A stretch of 64,000 nt of DNA from Acinetobacter sp. CFCC 10889 (GCF_003268395.1 NZ_LQXQ01000015.1:22467-86466), one strand, 5' to 3'. Numbered from the stretch's first letter, positions 36,183 to 46,477 are shown. The notes: generated from the letters alone by a model not told the origin. Program-made: numbers and translations.

Positions 36183-36932
36183 ATGGCGGGTCATTCCAAG
36201 TGGGCTAACACAAAGCATCGTAAAGCAAAACAAGATGCGAGCCGCGCTAAAGTATTCACAAAATTTATTCGTGAAATCGTAACAGCTGCCCGTTTAGGTG
36301 GTGGTGATGCGGCATCCAACCCACGTTTACGTGCTGTGGTGGAAAAAGCATTGGTTGCGAACATGACACGTGACACCATTAACCGTGCCATTCAGCGTGG
36401 TGTGGGTGGTGAAGACAATGATGACTTAAAAGAAGTAACTTACGAAGGTTATGGTGTGGGTGGTGTTGCGGTAATTATTGAAACCATGACAGATAATCTA
36501 AACCGTACAGTTCCTGATGTGCGTCATTGTTTTTCTAAAACAGGTGGTAACTTGGGTACAGCAGGTTCGGTTGCCTATATGTTTACTAAACGTGGTGAGA
36601 TTACTTTTGAAGATGTGTCTTTAGAAGATCAAATCATGGATGTTGCTTTAGAAGCAGGCGCAGAAGACATCGAAGTGGCTGAAGATGAAATCTTAGTCAT
36701 CACAACGCCTGAAACGTTTGGTGATGTACAGGATGCACTCGCAGCAGCAGGTTTAAAATCTGATAATGCTGAAGTTGTGATGAATCCATCGACTAAAGCT
36801 GAAATCACAGATGTTGATCAAGCGAAACAAATCTTAAAAATGATTGATATGTTTGAAGATTTGGATGATGTACAAAACGTATATACCAACGTTGAATTCT
36901 CGGATGCGGTATTGGCTGAATTAGATGCTTAA
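36183..36932 (+). CDS. yebC: YebC/PmpR family protein (TACO1-like)
   Basis: A 249-residue member of the YebC/PmpR family, with the diagnostic N terminus [19 protein letters not shown]. Further family features are FTKFIREI, the [18 protein letters not shown] region and an acidic C-terminal domain. These proteins have been described as transcription regulators and more recently as translation factors that relieve stalling at polyproline-like stretches. The role here cannot be set from sequence. ATG 36183 follows AAGGAG. Confidence 0.95.
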   Translation: MAGHSKWANTKHRKAKQDASRAKVFTKFIREIVTAARLGGGDAASNPRLRAVVEKALVANMTRDTINRAIQRGVGGEDNDDLKEVTYEGYGVGGVAVIIETMTDNLNRTVPDVRHCFSKTGGNLGTAGSVAYMFTKRGEITFEDVSLEDQIMDVALEAGAEDIEVAEDEILVITTPETFGDVQDALAAAGLKSDNAEVVMNPSTKAEITDVDQAKQILKMIDMFEDLDDVQNVYTNVEFSDAVLAELDA

Positions 36933-36980
36933 TATTAAACTGATGAAAATATGATTTTAATTAAGTTTTAAATTGTATTT

Positions 36981-37016
36981 AAAAACGCCTAATGCGATGA
37001 CATTGGGCGTTTTTAT
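36981..37016. terminator. Bidirectional terminator after yebC
   Basis: AAAAACGCCTAATG and CATTGGGCGTTTTT form a 14-bp stem (one wobble), with T runs on both strands. It serves yebC and the convergent gene. Confidence 0.85.
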
Positions 37017-37029
37017 TTATAGATTATTT

Positions 37030-37479
37030 TTATAAGCATTCGATCCCTTTCGCTGTAAGAACTGGTATTTGAGCATGATCTAAATCATAGAATCTTGTAA
37101 ATTCAGTGATTTTTTTGGTTTTTTTATGGGTATAGGTGATGCCATAAAAAAGTGCACCTTGATGGACAATTTCATAGTGTCCTGTCACTTTACCATGAGT
37201 AATTTCATCAAAAAAATCATGAAATTCAAAAGGGCGATCTTCAGCCATTTCGATGGCGTCAGTATGTTTAAATTTAAGCTGAATCGGCTGCATATAAGGA
37301 AAATACATCAACTGTGTTTTTTTAGAATAATGGGCATTGAGTAACAAGGTTTTATTATTTTTGGCATCAAAGCAAAAATATTCGGTATCGGCGAGCGCTG
37401 GGGTAGATGTCAAGGTTAGACTTAAAAATAGCCTAAGCAAAAAATTATTCATATATTTTGAACCGACTAGAGTATCCAT
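37030..37479 (-). CDS. Exported hypothetical protein
   Basis: A 149-residue protein with a signal peptide (NFLLRLFLSLTLTSTPALA, cleavage about residue 30), so probably periplasmic. The mature part is rich in Phe, His and Lys, with YFCFDAKNNKTLLLNAHYS and a C-terminal cysteine. I do not recognise the family. ATG 37479 follows GGA at nine bases; ATG 37452 would also give a good signal peptide. It is convergent with yebC. Confidence 0.55.
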   Translation of the reverse strand: MDTLVGSKYMNNFLLRLFLSLTLTSTPALADTEYFCFDAKNNKTLLLNAHYSKKTQLMYFPYMQPIQLKFKHTDAIEMAEDRPFEFHDFFDEITHGKVTGHYEIVHQGALFYGITYTHKKTKKITEFTRFYDLDHAQIPVLTAKGIECL

Positions 37480-37773
37480 AAGAATTTTCCAAGCAATGCG
37501 TTCAGAATATTCAGTGAGCTACTTTTGAAATATTGTAAAACTTTAAAAATTTTTTGCGTTAAATATGGGTTGGATTCATCGTCTTTTAATCATTCGTTTT
37601 GTCTAAATATACGTCATATCAACATAAATGAATATATTTTAGATTGAAAATAAGATCATAAAGACCCATATAAAAATACAAAGCAATACACAGACAAATG
37701 GTGAAATTTGACCTATGATCAAATCACTTCACACATTATAAGTCTGAATCAGACAATAGGATCAGGACATCAT

Positions 37774-40383
37774 ATGAATATCGCCGCAAACCCCGTGATT
37801 GAAGCAGATCAAACTGTTTATTTAAAAGATTATCAAAAACCATCTTATCTTGTGGATTCGATTGATCTTGATATTCAAGTCTATGATGACCATACCAATG
37901 TGAATGCAAAACTCATCATGCAACGTCAAAGTGCAGGTGATTTGGTGCTGCTTGGACGTGATTTGGAATTAAAATCTATTTCGATCAATGGAAAGCAACT
38001 TTCTGAAAGTGAGTATCAACTTGATACTGAGCAACTCGTGATTGCCCATACACCTGATCAAATCACCTTAGAAACTCAAGTGGTGATCCATCCTGAAAGC
38101 AATACCCAACTCGAAGGTTTATATCAAGCGGCAGGCAATCTATTTGTTACGCAAAATGAACCTGAAGGTTTCCGTAAAATTACCTTTTATCCTGATCGCC
38201 CTGACGTACTTTCGGTCTTTACTACACGTGTTGAGGCGGACAAAAAATTCCCTGTGTTACTTGCCAATGGTAATTTGATTGAAGCAGGCGAAGCAGGCGA
38301 AGGTCGTCATTATACGATTTGGCAAGACCCAACCAAAAAACCAAGTTATTTATTTGCCTGTGTGATTGGTGATTTGGCAGTGTTGAAAGATCGCTATACC
38401 ACGTCTGAAGGGCGTGATGTTGCTTTAGAAATTTATGCTGAAGAAAAAGATATTCCAAAATGTCATATTGCCATGGAAGCGTTAAAACATTCTATGCGTT
38501 GGGATGAGGAACATTATGGTCGTCCTTATGACCTTGATAATTATATGATTGTGGCGACAAGTGCATTTAATATGGGTGCAATGGAAAATAAAGGCTTAAA
38601 TATTTTCAATACCTCATGTGTACTTGCAGATGAAGAATTCACTACTGATGCGGCAATTATGCGTGTGCAATCTGTCATTGCCCATGAATATTTCCACAAT
38701 TGGACAGGTAACCGTATTACTTGCCGTGATTGGTTCCAATTGTGTTTAAAAGAAGGCTTAACGGTGTTCCGTGATCAGTCATTCTCAGAAGATTTACAAT
38801 CGGCTGCGGTACAACGTATTGATGATGTTGCGGTTTTAAAATCGCATCAATTCCCTGAAGATTCAGGTCCATTGTCACATCCGCCACGTCCTGACCATTT
38901 TGTTGAAATTAATAACTTTTATACGGCAACTGTATATGAAAAAGGTGCGGAAATTAACCGCATGATGGCAACATTACTTGGCAAAGAAAAATTCCGTCAA
39001 GGTACAGATGAATATTTCAAACGTCACGATGGTCAAGCGGTAACGGTTGAAGATTGGGTTGCAGCATTGACAGCAGGTTCAGGTGTTGATTTATCCGCAT
39101 TTTTGATTTGGTACAATCAACCGGGTACACCTAAACTTGAAGCCAAAGGTGAATATGATGCTGCTACGCAAAGCTATCGTTTAAGCTTGAAACAAAGCTT
39201 AAAAGCACATGCGAAGTATCCAAATCTCAAAGCCGTCCCGATTCCTGTGGCATTGGCGCTATTTGACCAAGCGACAGGTGAACAGCTTGTATTAAATTCT
39301 GAAGCCCTATTTGAAAATGGCGTGAAAGATGGCGTGTATTTATTTGATCAAAATGAAGCGACCATTGAATTTACAGGCTTAACCACTGCGCCTGTGGTAT
39401 CGCTGTTGCGTAGTTTCTCTGCACCTGTAAATCTTGAATTTAACTATTCAGATGAACAACTTGCATTCTTATTGCAGTATGAAACCAACGGTTTTAACCA
39501 ATGGCAAGCAGCGCAAACTTTGCTTGAACGTATTTTGCTGAATGGTCATGATGCACAGACCTATCTTGATGCGATTCAAAAAACTTTGTCTTTTGTCATT
39601 GCCAAAGATCCATTATTGGCATCTCGTTTGTTTGATGTCCCAAGTGAGGGCTATTTAGGCAGCCGTATTGATCAAGACTATAATCCTGTGGTGGTGAATG
39701 CAGCACGTGAAAGCTTATTAAATACCTTGGCACATGGTTTGGGTGAGTTTGCTAAAGAAACCTATCTCAGTCTTGATCCTGTCGCACAGCAAGATTTTTC
39801 TCAAGCCATGGGTGTACGTGCACTGAAAAATATCATGTTGAGTTTCATGGCACGTCAGGGGGATGCTCAAGTCTTTGATTTGGCGTATGAACAGTATCAA
39901 AACACAGGCAATATGTCTGAACGTTTAGGCGCTTTAAAAGTTTTGGTGTGGAATGATGCACCTCAGGCACAAGACGTTTTACAAGACTTTTATACTCGCT
40001 TTAAAGATGAAGCTTTGTCATTGGATCAATGGTTTATGATTCAGGCAGCACATCCGAAAGCAACTGCTGAAACGATTCAATATTTAACTTCACATGCAGA
40101 TTATGATTTGGGTGTGCCAAACCGAATTCGTTCTGTTTCGGGTGGTTTAAATGCCAATCCTGTGAATACATGGAGTTTTGGTGTTCAGCATTTCATTGAT
40201 TTAGCGAAATATTTGGATGAGAAAAACCCAATTGTTGGTTCTCGTTTATTGCAAGTCTTGTCTCGTTGGTATACTTTGGCAGAGCCGCAGCGTAGTCAAG
40301 TGAAAGCGGAACTTGAAGCTTTAAAATCACAGGCAAAATCGAAAAATGTCAGTGAAACTGTGAATAGTATGTTAAGCATTTAA
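37774..40383 (+). CDS. pepN: Aminopeptidase N
   Basis: PepN is a zinc-dependent M1 aminopeptidase that removes N-terminal residues from peptides in the cytoplasm. The 869 residues match the family. Motifs are the substrate loop GAMENKGLN and the zinc site HEYFHNWTGNRIT with the downstream Glu in LKEGLTVFRDQ. The C-terminal helical domain is present. I start it at ATG 37774, with AGGA six bases upstream; the frame continues 22 codons further without support. A terminator follows. Confidence 0.95.
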   Translation: MNIAANPVIEADQTVYLKDYQKPSYLVDSIDLDIQVYDDHTNVNAKLIMQRQSAGDLVLLGRDLELKSISINGKQLSESEYQLDTEQLVIAHTPDQITLETQVVIHPESNTQLEGLYQAAGNLFVTQNEPEGFRKITFYPDRPDVLSVFTTRVEADKKFPVLLANGNLIEAGEAGEGRHYTIWQDPTKKPSYLFACVIGDLAVLKDRYTTSEGRDVALEIYAEEKDIPKCHIAMEALKHSMRWDEEHYGRPYDLDNYMIVATSAFNMGAMENKGLNIFNTSCVLADEEFTTDAAIMRVQSVIAHEYFHNWTGNRITCRDWFQLCLKEGLTVFRDQSFSEDLQSAAVQRIDDVAVLKSHQFPEDSGPLSHPPRPDHFVEINNFYTATVYEKGAEINRMMATLLGKEKFRQGTDEYFKRHDGQAVTVEDWVAALTAGSGVDLSAFLIWYNQPGTPKLEAKGEYDAATQSYRLSLKQSLKAHAKYPNLKAVPIPVALALFDQATGEQLVLNSEALFENGVKDGVYLFDQNEATIEFTGLTTAPVVSLLRSFSAPVNLEFNYSDEQLAFLLQYETNGFNQWQAAQTLLERILLNGHDAQTYLDAIQKTLSFVIAKDPLLASRLFDVPSEGYLGSRIDQDYNPVVVNAARESLLNTLAHGLGEFAKETYLSLDPVAQQDFSQAMGVRALKNIMLSFMARQGDAQVFDLAYEQYQNTGNMSERLGALKVLVWNDAPQAQDVLQDFYTRFKDEALSLDQWFMIQAAHPKATAETIQYLTSHADYDLGVPNRIRSVSGGLNANPVNTWSFGVQHFIDLAKYLDEKNPIVGSRLLQVLSRWYTLAEPQRSQVKAELEALKSQAKSKNVSETVNSMLSI

Positions 40384-40419
40384 CTTGTATTAAGTTGTTG
40401 ATATTTATTAATATTAAGA

Positions 40420-40455
40420 ACCATTCACCGATTTAACTCAGTGAATGGTTTTTTA
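40420..40455 (+). terminator. Terminator after pepN
   Basis: ACCATTCAC (40420-40428) pairs with GTGAATGGT (40441-40449), followed by TTTTT. It overlaps the open frame upstream of the next gene, which supports the later start of that gene. Confidence 0.85.
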
Positions 40456-40470
40456 TATGGAAAGAATAAA

Positions 40471-40839
40471 ATGTATAACTTAGCTGATTTAGATTTTGAG
40501 CCAACAGAAAATATATCTGAGATACAAACAGAAGAGATTTTGGTACTTCGTGATCAATTATGGATGAATGGTAGTCACTCTATTCAGGCGGCTGATTTAG
40601 ATGAAATTTTGACTGATGAATTTTATTATGTCGGTACAGAACATTTTGTGGTTAAAGGTAAATCATCATTTTATAAAGGCCTTATTGTTGTCGCAGCCAA
40701 AGATAAATTGATTGAATATTTGATCAGAATAATTCGGTTAGATGATGCTCGATCCGTTTTTATCCTTCCAAAAAATCAACAAAATATGCTTTTACGCCTT
40801 GATGATGAAGGCAGTTTAATGCTGTATAAGCATGAATAA
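40471..40839 (+). CDS. Hypothetical protein, possibly SnoaL/DUF4440-like
   Basis: A 122-residue protein with a pattern that loosely recalls NTF2-like (DUF4440) proteins: an N-terminal helix LRDQLWMNG, then LDEILTDEFYYVGTEHFV, then a strand-rich C terminus. The assignment is weak. I start it at ATG 40471, with GGAAAG upstream; an earlier GTG lies inside the pepN terminator. It has no signal peptide. The 330-bp gap after it holds only the likely promoter of the MFS gene. Confidence 0.55.
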   Translation: MYNLADLDFEPTENISEIQTEEILVLRDQLWMNGSHSIQAADLDEILTDEFYYVGTEHFVVKGKSSFYKGLIVVAAKDKLIEYLIRIIRLDDARSVFILPKNQQNMLLRLDDEGSLMLYKHE

Positions 40840-41067
40840 AATTCATTATGCAAAAGTATAAAGTCATTTAGAGCTATTTTATAATCAATAGAGAATTCAA
40901 TAAGGATTGAGTTTTAAGACATCAGATCAAATGGTAGAGGACTCTTATAAGTTATGCCTAGAATCTTCCAAATTAAAGTCTTCTGTGAATGCAGCACATC
41001 TCAGTTTTTAAAATGATAGTTTTATACATTTTTCAGTCAATCCACAGAAAATAAATACTTTTATTAT

Positions 41068-41096
41068 TTGGGGGGGGTAGATCGTTGAATTATAAT
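41068..41096 (+). promoter_or_regulatory. MFS promoter with a G8 tract in the spacer
   Basis: TATAAT (41091-41096) lies about 75 bases before the MFS start codon. Seventeen bases upstream the hexamer is TTGGGG (41068-41073). It is the left part of a run of eight G (41070-41077) that continues into the spacer. A change in the number of G would change spacer length, so expression could be phase-variable. Confidence 0.5.
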
Positions 41097-41169
41097 TTAG
41101 CGCCTTGAAGTACATATATACAACAATTCCTTTTTATAACCAATTGTAAATACAAAGGTTTACAACTCA

Positions 41170-42342
41170 ATGCAATCTATGCCAATCCAACACAAACTCG
41201 GTGGTTTTTACTTCTTTTACTATTCGATTGTTGGAACATTCATGCCGTATTGGAGTTTATATCTCCAAGACCAAGGCTTTGATTTTAATGAAATCGGGAT
41301 TTTATCTTCTATAGCCATTATTACCCGATTTTTTGCACCTTTTATTTGGGGATGGATTGCAGATAAGTCAGGTAAACGCATGCTTTTAGTCCGTATTGCC
41401 ACATGGATGGAAGCGGTGATTTGGTTTCTGATTTTTATTATTCCCAATAATTTTCAATCCATTGCCATGCTCATGCTGATTTTTAGTTTTTTCCAAAATG
41501 CGATCTTGGCACAGTTTGAAGGCGTGACTCTATTTTGGTTGGGTGAAAAAAGAGCAGAATTGTACGGTAAAGTCCGTAAATGGGGTTCTGTTGGTTTTAT
41601 TGTGGGGGTGTTCAGTATTGGTGCATTGTTGGAAATTGTTCCGATTTCAATGTTACCCATCATGTTGTTATGTATTGCTTTTACTGCCTTTATTTGGTCA
41701 TTTACCATCAAAGAACCACATCATGCACCGCAAGCACAAACACAACTTGAGCCTTTATTGCCGATTTTAAAACGTCCTGTGGTGGCTGCATTTTTCAGTA
41801 TTGAATTTATCATGCTGTTCGCACAAGCGCCGTTTTATAGCTTTTATAGTAACTATTTAAAACAGGCAGGATTTGGTACCACGGAAATTGGTTTTCTGTG
41901 GTCAGTTGGGGTGATTGCTGAAATTATCATGTTTGCTTATGCAACATTGTTTTTGAATAAATTCTCTTGGCGTTTCTTGGTCAGTTTATGTTTGGTGATG
42001 ACAGGATTACGCTTTGTTGTGGTGGGTTTATTTCCTGAAGTCTTTATCGCACAATTTATTTCACAAACTTTTCATGCTTTTAGTTTTGGTCTTTTTCATG
42101 TGATTGCGATGCGAATTATTTTCCAAAACTTCAGTTTGGGGCAACAGGGACGAGGTCAGGCTTTGTATAGCACGATGTGGGGCTTAGGTGTGGCAAGTGG
42201 CAGTGTGTTGGCAGGACATTTTTGGCAACAACTTTCGGGTCAATGGATTTTTATATTTGCAGGCTGTACAACCATTTTAGGTTTTTTGTTTGTAAATGCT
42301 TTGCCTAAAACGCTTGAAAATATTCAACTCACTAAAAATTAA
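41170..42342 (+). CDS. MFS transporter, HcaT/MFS_1-like
   Basis: A 390-residue transporter with about twelve membrane helices. The N terminus (KLGGFYFFYYSIVGTFMPYWSLYL) and the loop GWIADKSGKRM match the small MFS_1-like/HcaT branch, whose E. coli member is a putative 3-phenylpropionate transporter. The substrate here is unknown. Met at 41170 or 41179 could start it. It is convergent with the DUF7710-like gene, the stop codons being adjacent. Confidence 0.8.
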   Translation: MQSMPIQHKLGGFYFFYYSIVGTFMPYWSLYLQDQGFDFNEIGILSSIAIITRFFAPFIWGWIADKSGKRMLLVRIATWMEAVIWFLIFIIPNNFQSIAMLMLIFSFFQNAILAQFEGVTLFWLGEKRAELYGKVRKWGSVGFIVGVFSIGALLEIVPISMLPIMLLCIAFTAFIWSFTIKEPHHAPQAQTQLEPLLPILKRPVVAAFFSIEFIMLFAQAPFYSFYSNYLKQAGFGTTEIGFLWSVGVIAEIIMFAYATLFLNKFSWRFLVSLCLVMTGLRFVVVGLFPEVFIAQFISQTFHAFSFGLFHVIAMRIIFQNFSLGQQGRGQALYSTMWGLGVASGSVLAGHFWQQLSGQWIFIFAGCTTILGFLFVNALPKTLENIQLTKN

Positions 42343-42624
42343 TCATTCATTTTTTGAGTCATTTTCACTTGAATAGTAGTGTTCGTGTTGCAAATAAGCA
42401 CTGTTAAATTGGGCAATAAAAGGCGTGGTTTTTTGTGATTCATATTTGGGTTGCCAAAAGCCTTGCTGAATGACCCAATCATAAATAGCAATATTCACAG
42501 GAATTTTTTGCAGCATACATGGAATTTTATGCAGGTGAATAAATGCTTCAGCGGCTTGCTGCGTTTCAAAACAACCCACAATATTTCTCGATTTATTGGC
42601 TTGAATGATCCATATAAATTGCAT
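42343..42624 (-). CDS. DUF7710-like small protein
   Basis: A 93-residue protein with the pattern of DUF7710: an N-terminal strand FIWIIQANKS, FETQQAAEAFIHLHKI, and VNIAIYDWVIQQGFWQPKYE. The family's role is unknown. I start it at ATG 42624, with AGG eight bases upstream; the frame also opens at GTG 42633. It lies just downstream of the amidase gene on the same strand, about 25 bases away, so the two are probably cotranscribed. Confidence 0.65.
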   Translation of the reverse strand: MQFIWIIQANKSRNIVGCFETQQAAEAFIHLHKIPCMLQKIPVNIAIYDWVIQQGFWQPKYESQKTTPFIAQFNSAYLQHEHYYSSENDSKNE

Positions 42625-42649
42625 TTGATTCACCTGTGAAAATCAAGAT

Positions 42650-44140
42650 TTAAACGATAATGCCTTGGTATTTCGGTAACCAAGGCTGTGCTTGTTCAAG
42701 CTGTGCTGCGAGTTGTAATAACAAATCTTCTCGACCAAAAGGTGCAATAAACTGTGATCCCAAAGGTAAGTTATTTTTATTCCAATACAAGGGGAGAGAC
42801 ATGGCAGGTAAGCCTGTGATATTTGCCAATTGGGTAAAAGGAACCCATTTCAAATTATTTTTCACCAAATGTTCAACCAATTTACCTTTTGCGAGCAGGT
42901 GTGCCTGATCGAGTTTTAACAAGCCTTTCAGGATCGGAGTTTGCCATGCAGGGGTTTTGATTTCACCATTTTTAGGGGCAACCGAAGCGGTGGATGGCGT
43001 GAGGTACAGATCATAATCCTCAAAAAATTGATTCATTTTTTGAACATGCATGCCCCAATTATTTAAATTTTGAATGTAATCCAAAGCAGCTGCTTTAGCC
43101 CCAAAAGCAGCAATAGCAAGCGTATCAAGCTCAAAGTCTTGGTCTTTAGCGCCAAATTCACGTTTAAACTGCTGTACAGTAAAAGCACATTGGCTAAACC
43201 ATGTACTAATAAAATCTTTGGCGAGTTGCATGCCTTCGATGTTGGGTTTGGCTTCTTCAACATGATGTCCTAACGATGCCAATAATTTTGCTGTATGTAA
43301 AATCGCATCTTTGGCATCTTGTGAAACTGCTGTTCCAATAGGTGAATCCGTATTAAATGCAATTTTTAAAGGGCGTGGAGTGTGTTGAATCAACTCTAAA
43401 TATTTACCTTGAGGTGCTTCAATTTTAAATAAAGAACCATGTTCAGCGCCTTGGGCAGCATCAAGCATAGCAGCACTGTCACGTACCGTTTTGGTCAGTA
43501 CATGTTGCGATACAGCGCCATGCATCGCTTCACTGATTTTGGGTCCCCAAGGGGTACGACCACGACTTGGTTTTAAGCCAAATAATCCGCAATATGAAGC
43601 AGGAATACGAATCGAGCCCCCACCATCACTTGCACCTGCAATGGGCACAATGCCTGCAGCAACAGCAGATGCAGAACCCCCTGATGATCCGCCGCTATTG
43701 TGCTTTAAATTCCAAGGGTTATGGCATGCACCCCATGCTTTGGGTTCGGTAATACCTTTGATGCCAAATTCGGGCGTATTGGTTAATGCAAAAGGAACCA
43801 TCCCTGCATCTTCCCAACGCTTGACGATTTCAGTATGTTGCGAAGAAATATGCTGTGCTTTCTTGAGTGCATTAGAGCCAAAAGATGTTGCAACACCCTG
43901 ATATTCTTGATGAAGATCTTTGAGTAAAAAAGGTACACCTGAAAATAATCCTGATGGATTTTTTTGTGCATTGTCCTGTGCTTGTCTATGCATTGTAATG
44001 ACAATGGCATTCAATTTTGGATTTACCAACTCATATCGTTGCCAAGCTGTGTCCAAAAGTTCTGAGGCAGTCACTTGCTTACTTTGCACAAGTTGTGCCA
44101 AACCTAAACCATCATATTGAATATATTCAGAATATTTCAT
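42650..44140 (-). CDS. Amidase (amidase signature family)
   Basis: A 496-residue amidase-signature enzyme. The Ser-cisSer-Lys triad is visible: Lys in VPFLLKDLHQEY, cis-Ser in HNSGGSSGGSA and nucleophile Ser in GASDGGGSIRIPAS. The family hydrolyses amides, and some members act on 6-aminohexanoate dimers, indole acetamide or peptides. The substrate is not readable. There is no signal peptide, so it is cytoplasmic. AGGA lies six bases before ATG 44140. It is followed by the DUF7710-like gene and preceded by the diguanylate cyclase gene on the same strand. Confidence 0.9.
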   Translation of the reverse strand: MKYSEYIQYDGLGLAQLVQSKQVTASELLDTAWQRYELVNPKLNAIVITMHRQAQDNAQKNPSGLFSGVPFLLKDLHQEYQGVATSFGSNALKKAQHISSQHTEIVKRWEDAGMVPFALTNTPEFGIKGITEPKAWGACHNPWNLKHNSGGSSGGSASAVAAGIVPIAGASDGGGSIRIPASYCGLFGLKPSRGRTPWGPKISEAMHGAVSQHVLTKTVRDSAAMLDAAQGAEHGSLFKIEAPQGKYLELIQHTPRPLKIAFNTDSPIGTAVSQDAKDAILHTAKLLASLGHHVEEAKPNIEGMQLAKDFISTWFSQCAFTVQQFKREFGAKDQDFELDTLAIAAFGAKAAALDYIQNLNNWGMHVQKMNQFFEDYDLYLTPSTASVAPKNGEIKTPAWQTPILKGLLKLDQAHLLAKGKLVEHLVKNNLKWVPFTQLANITGLPAMSLPLYWNKNNLPLGSQFIAPFGREDLLLQLAAQLEQAQPWLPKYQGIIV

Positions 44141-44174
44141 AGCAATCCTTGCGATATATTTTAATCTTTATGCA

Positions 44175-45659
44175 TTAAAATTGTGCGTGTAAACGATCCG
44201 TTGGAGACTGTTGCAAAGCATCCTCCAAACACAGTTGATTACGTCCTTTTTCTTTGGCTTGATAGAGTGCTTCATCCGCACGTTTAATCAGTTGTTGAAA
44301 TGGCACGCAATATGGCAATGTTTGATAACTCAGCCCAATACTGACACTGATATGCAGACATTCACCATTTTCCAGACAAATCGGTGTTGCAAATACTTTA
44401 TTGCAAATGCGCTGCGCAATATCAACACTTTGTGCCAAAGTTAAGTCTTTGAGTAAAATTGCAAATTCCTCTCCACCTAAACGCCCAAACAAATCATCTC
44501 CACGAATCTGCTCACGCACCTGTCGGCTGAATTCCTGTAATACAAGATCGCCCGCACTGTGTCCATAACGGTCATTAATCCTTTTAAAATGATCAAGATC
44601 CAATAACAAAATGGTCACGGTTTGCGCAGGTTTCTTTTGTGGAATCACGGTGACAGTACGTTCACTTTCCTCATAAAAAAAACGACGATTCATGGTGGTG
44701 GTCAAGCCATCATGGTTAGCAAGATATAAAATTTGATGATAAAGTTTTTGTCGGTTGAGACTGATAATGGCTAAGGTGAGAGGACCCAGTGCCAACATCA
44801 TCAAACCTATGCGCACTGAAATTGTTGTGATCAGGTAAGCATCAGGCGACTGGGCAATATAATAAGCAGTCAAAGAGTTATACAGCATCATACAGACAAT
44901 GCAGTTAATGATCGCAATAAAGAACAAATTGTAGGTTAATGCCGCCCAAATCAATGCGGCAATCGGGAACATGATGGCCCCTGGACCAATAAAAAAATGG
45001 GTTAAAATTACAGAGCCGATAATCGCAAGCAAGGGCATAAAAGCTTTGATTTGAATCGGATTTAGTTTTTGATCCTGCCAATAATTTTTAAATGTCTGTT
45101 GATCAGGTATTGCAAGCAAGATGGGTAAAAATGCAATAACATTTAAAATTTCACCTGTCCACCACATGCCAAAATCTGTCCAGACTCGCTCAGGTGTCAT
45201 AAAAGTATTGGGTAAATGTGGAACTGTTAGTGAGGCGAAACCTGCGGCAGCCAAACAACCCCCAAAGGCTGAAATCAGGAACAGGAATAAAAAGGTCAGT
45301 CCTTTATTGTATTGCCTGAAGTCTAATTTGAAGAACCGTAGTAATGCTAAACTACATATAGCATGTAATAAATTGGATATGGTTAAGAATAAAGTGAGTA
45401 CAAAATAATTGCCAGTGATGAGGTCAGCAATCATAAATCCTGCAAAGGCACCCAACCAACCGCCAATATTGCGTAAAGAGGGAAAGCGTAAAAATAAACC
45501 TAATAATATGGCATTGGCAGGCCAAAAAATAGCGAGAAAAAATAATGGTCGTCCTAAGATTCCAACAAGCGCACAGACGAAAATGATTCCCATGACAATT
45601 GCAAATGCACGGAAATTGTCAGGTATAGACTGTGCGGGTTGATGAATAAATATAGACAA
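44175..45659 (-). CDS. MASE1-type membrane diguanylate cyclase
   Basis: A 494-residue protein. The N-terminal 300 residues form a membrane sensor of about eight helices (MASE1-like, with IFWPANAILLGLFLRFP). The C-terminal GGDEF domain has GRLGGEEFAIL with the inhibition site R-G-D-D five residues upstream, so it is likely an active, product-inhibited c-di-GMP synthase. It starts at TTG 45659, preceded by AGGA at seven bases. It may be cotranscribed with the downstream amidase, 34 bases away. It is the second c-di-GMP enzyme in the window, after 7398-9533. Confidence 0.88.
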   Translation of the reverse strand: MSIFIHQPAQSIPDNFRAFAIVMGIIFVCALVGILGRPLFFLAIFWPANAILLGLFLRFPSLRNIGGWLGAFAGFMIADLITGNYFVLTLFLTISNLLHAICSLALLRFFKLDFRQYNKGLTFLFLFLISAFGGCLAAAGFASLTVPHLPNTFMTPERVWTDFGMWWTGEILNVIAFLPILLAIPDQQTFKNYWQDQKLNPIQIKAFMPLLAIIGSVILTHFFIGPGAIMFPIAALIWAALTYNLFFIAIINCIVCMMLYNSLTAYYIAQSPDAYLITTISVRIGLMMLALGPLTLAIISLNRQKLYHQILYLANHDGLTTTMNRRFFYEESERTVTVIPQKKPAQTVTILLLDLDHFKRINDRYGHSAGDLVLQEFSRQVREQIRGDDLFGRLGGEEFAILLKDLTLAQSVDIAQRICNKVFATPICLENGECLHISVSIGLSYQTLPYCVPFQQLIKRADEALYQAKEKGRNQLCLEDALQQSPTDRLHAQF

Positions 45660-45917
45660 TTCACGATCCTATCTATTGTTAAGTGCTGTAAAGCACTCTG
45701 TTTTTATGATCTTATTGAGTTGTGGTTAAGTATTTCACATAAATATGAATTTTTATATACAAATACAGTATTTTGTTGTTGTAAATACGAACTTTTTATC
45801 TGAAAGTAGACTTTAACTTCAAAAAATGAAAAATTGTTCATATATGGTTATTTTTACATGCATTATTTATAAAATATGTTAGTTTAAATGTGAACACATT
45901 GTCATATATATTTAAGT

Positions 45918-46403
45918 ATGAAAAAAACATTATTATTCATTTCTTTATTGTTGGGTGCATCGCATTTAACATTTGCTGAAACGGTATCAAAAACAGCAAC
46001 AGTTGCATCGGAAAAAAGCACTTTAGCTGCAAATACTGTACGTGTTTCGACTCGTCCTGAAATTTTGGGTTTATGGGGCATGCAGATCCCAAATAATAAA
46101 AAATGTGTCGAATACTATAATTTCCGTGGTGGTAACGAAGTTGTTGTAAATAGTGGTAAAGAATGGTCTGCGGGATTGTATGACTATCAACCATCACCTG
46201 ATAACAGTAAAGAAAAATCACCTGCATTGATCATGCAAATTAAGTATGAAAATAATGAGGTAGACTGTTCAGGTCGTCAAGAAAACCAAGCGGGTGAAGT
46301 TTCTCAGTATTTTGTACGTTGGCAAAATAGCAATACGATTAATTTCTGTGCTTCAGAAAAAGCAGATCAGTGCTTTGCGACATTGAATCGTGTTTTGCCT
46401 TAA
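45918..46403 (+). CDS. Exported hypothetical protein
   Basis: A 161-residue protein with a clear signal peptide (LLFISLLLGASHLTFAE). The mature part has four cysteines (KKCVEY, VDCSGR, NFCASE, DQCFAT), probably two disulfides. Its core begins ILGLWGMQIPNNKK, and I do not recognise a named family. It is probably periplasmic or secreted. It stands alone between the diguanylate cyclase and the AraC-type regulator. Confidence 0.65.
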   Translation: MKKTLLFISLLLGASHLTFAETVSKTATVASEKSTLAANTVRVSTRPEILGLWGMQIPNNKKCVEYYNFRGGNEVVVNSGKEWSAGLYDYQPSPDNSKEKSPALIMQIKYENNEVDCSGRQENQAGEVSQYFVRWQNSNTINFCASEKADQCFATLNRVLP

Positions 46404-46477
46404 TGTAAAACTAAAGTTTAAAAATTAGATTTAAATAGAGCCTCAATACGAGGTTCTATTGATGATTGAAACGTCTT

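Noticed and set aside
40980..41012. Short frame starting with ATG in the gap before the MFS gene
   Set aside because: It has about 20 codons, no ribosome binding site and no distinctive composition, unlike the aromatic leader peptides.
43491..43901. 136-codon frame opposite the amidase
   Set aside because: It is antisense to the conserved amidase signature region and shows no family features.
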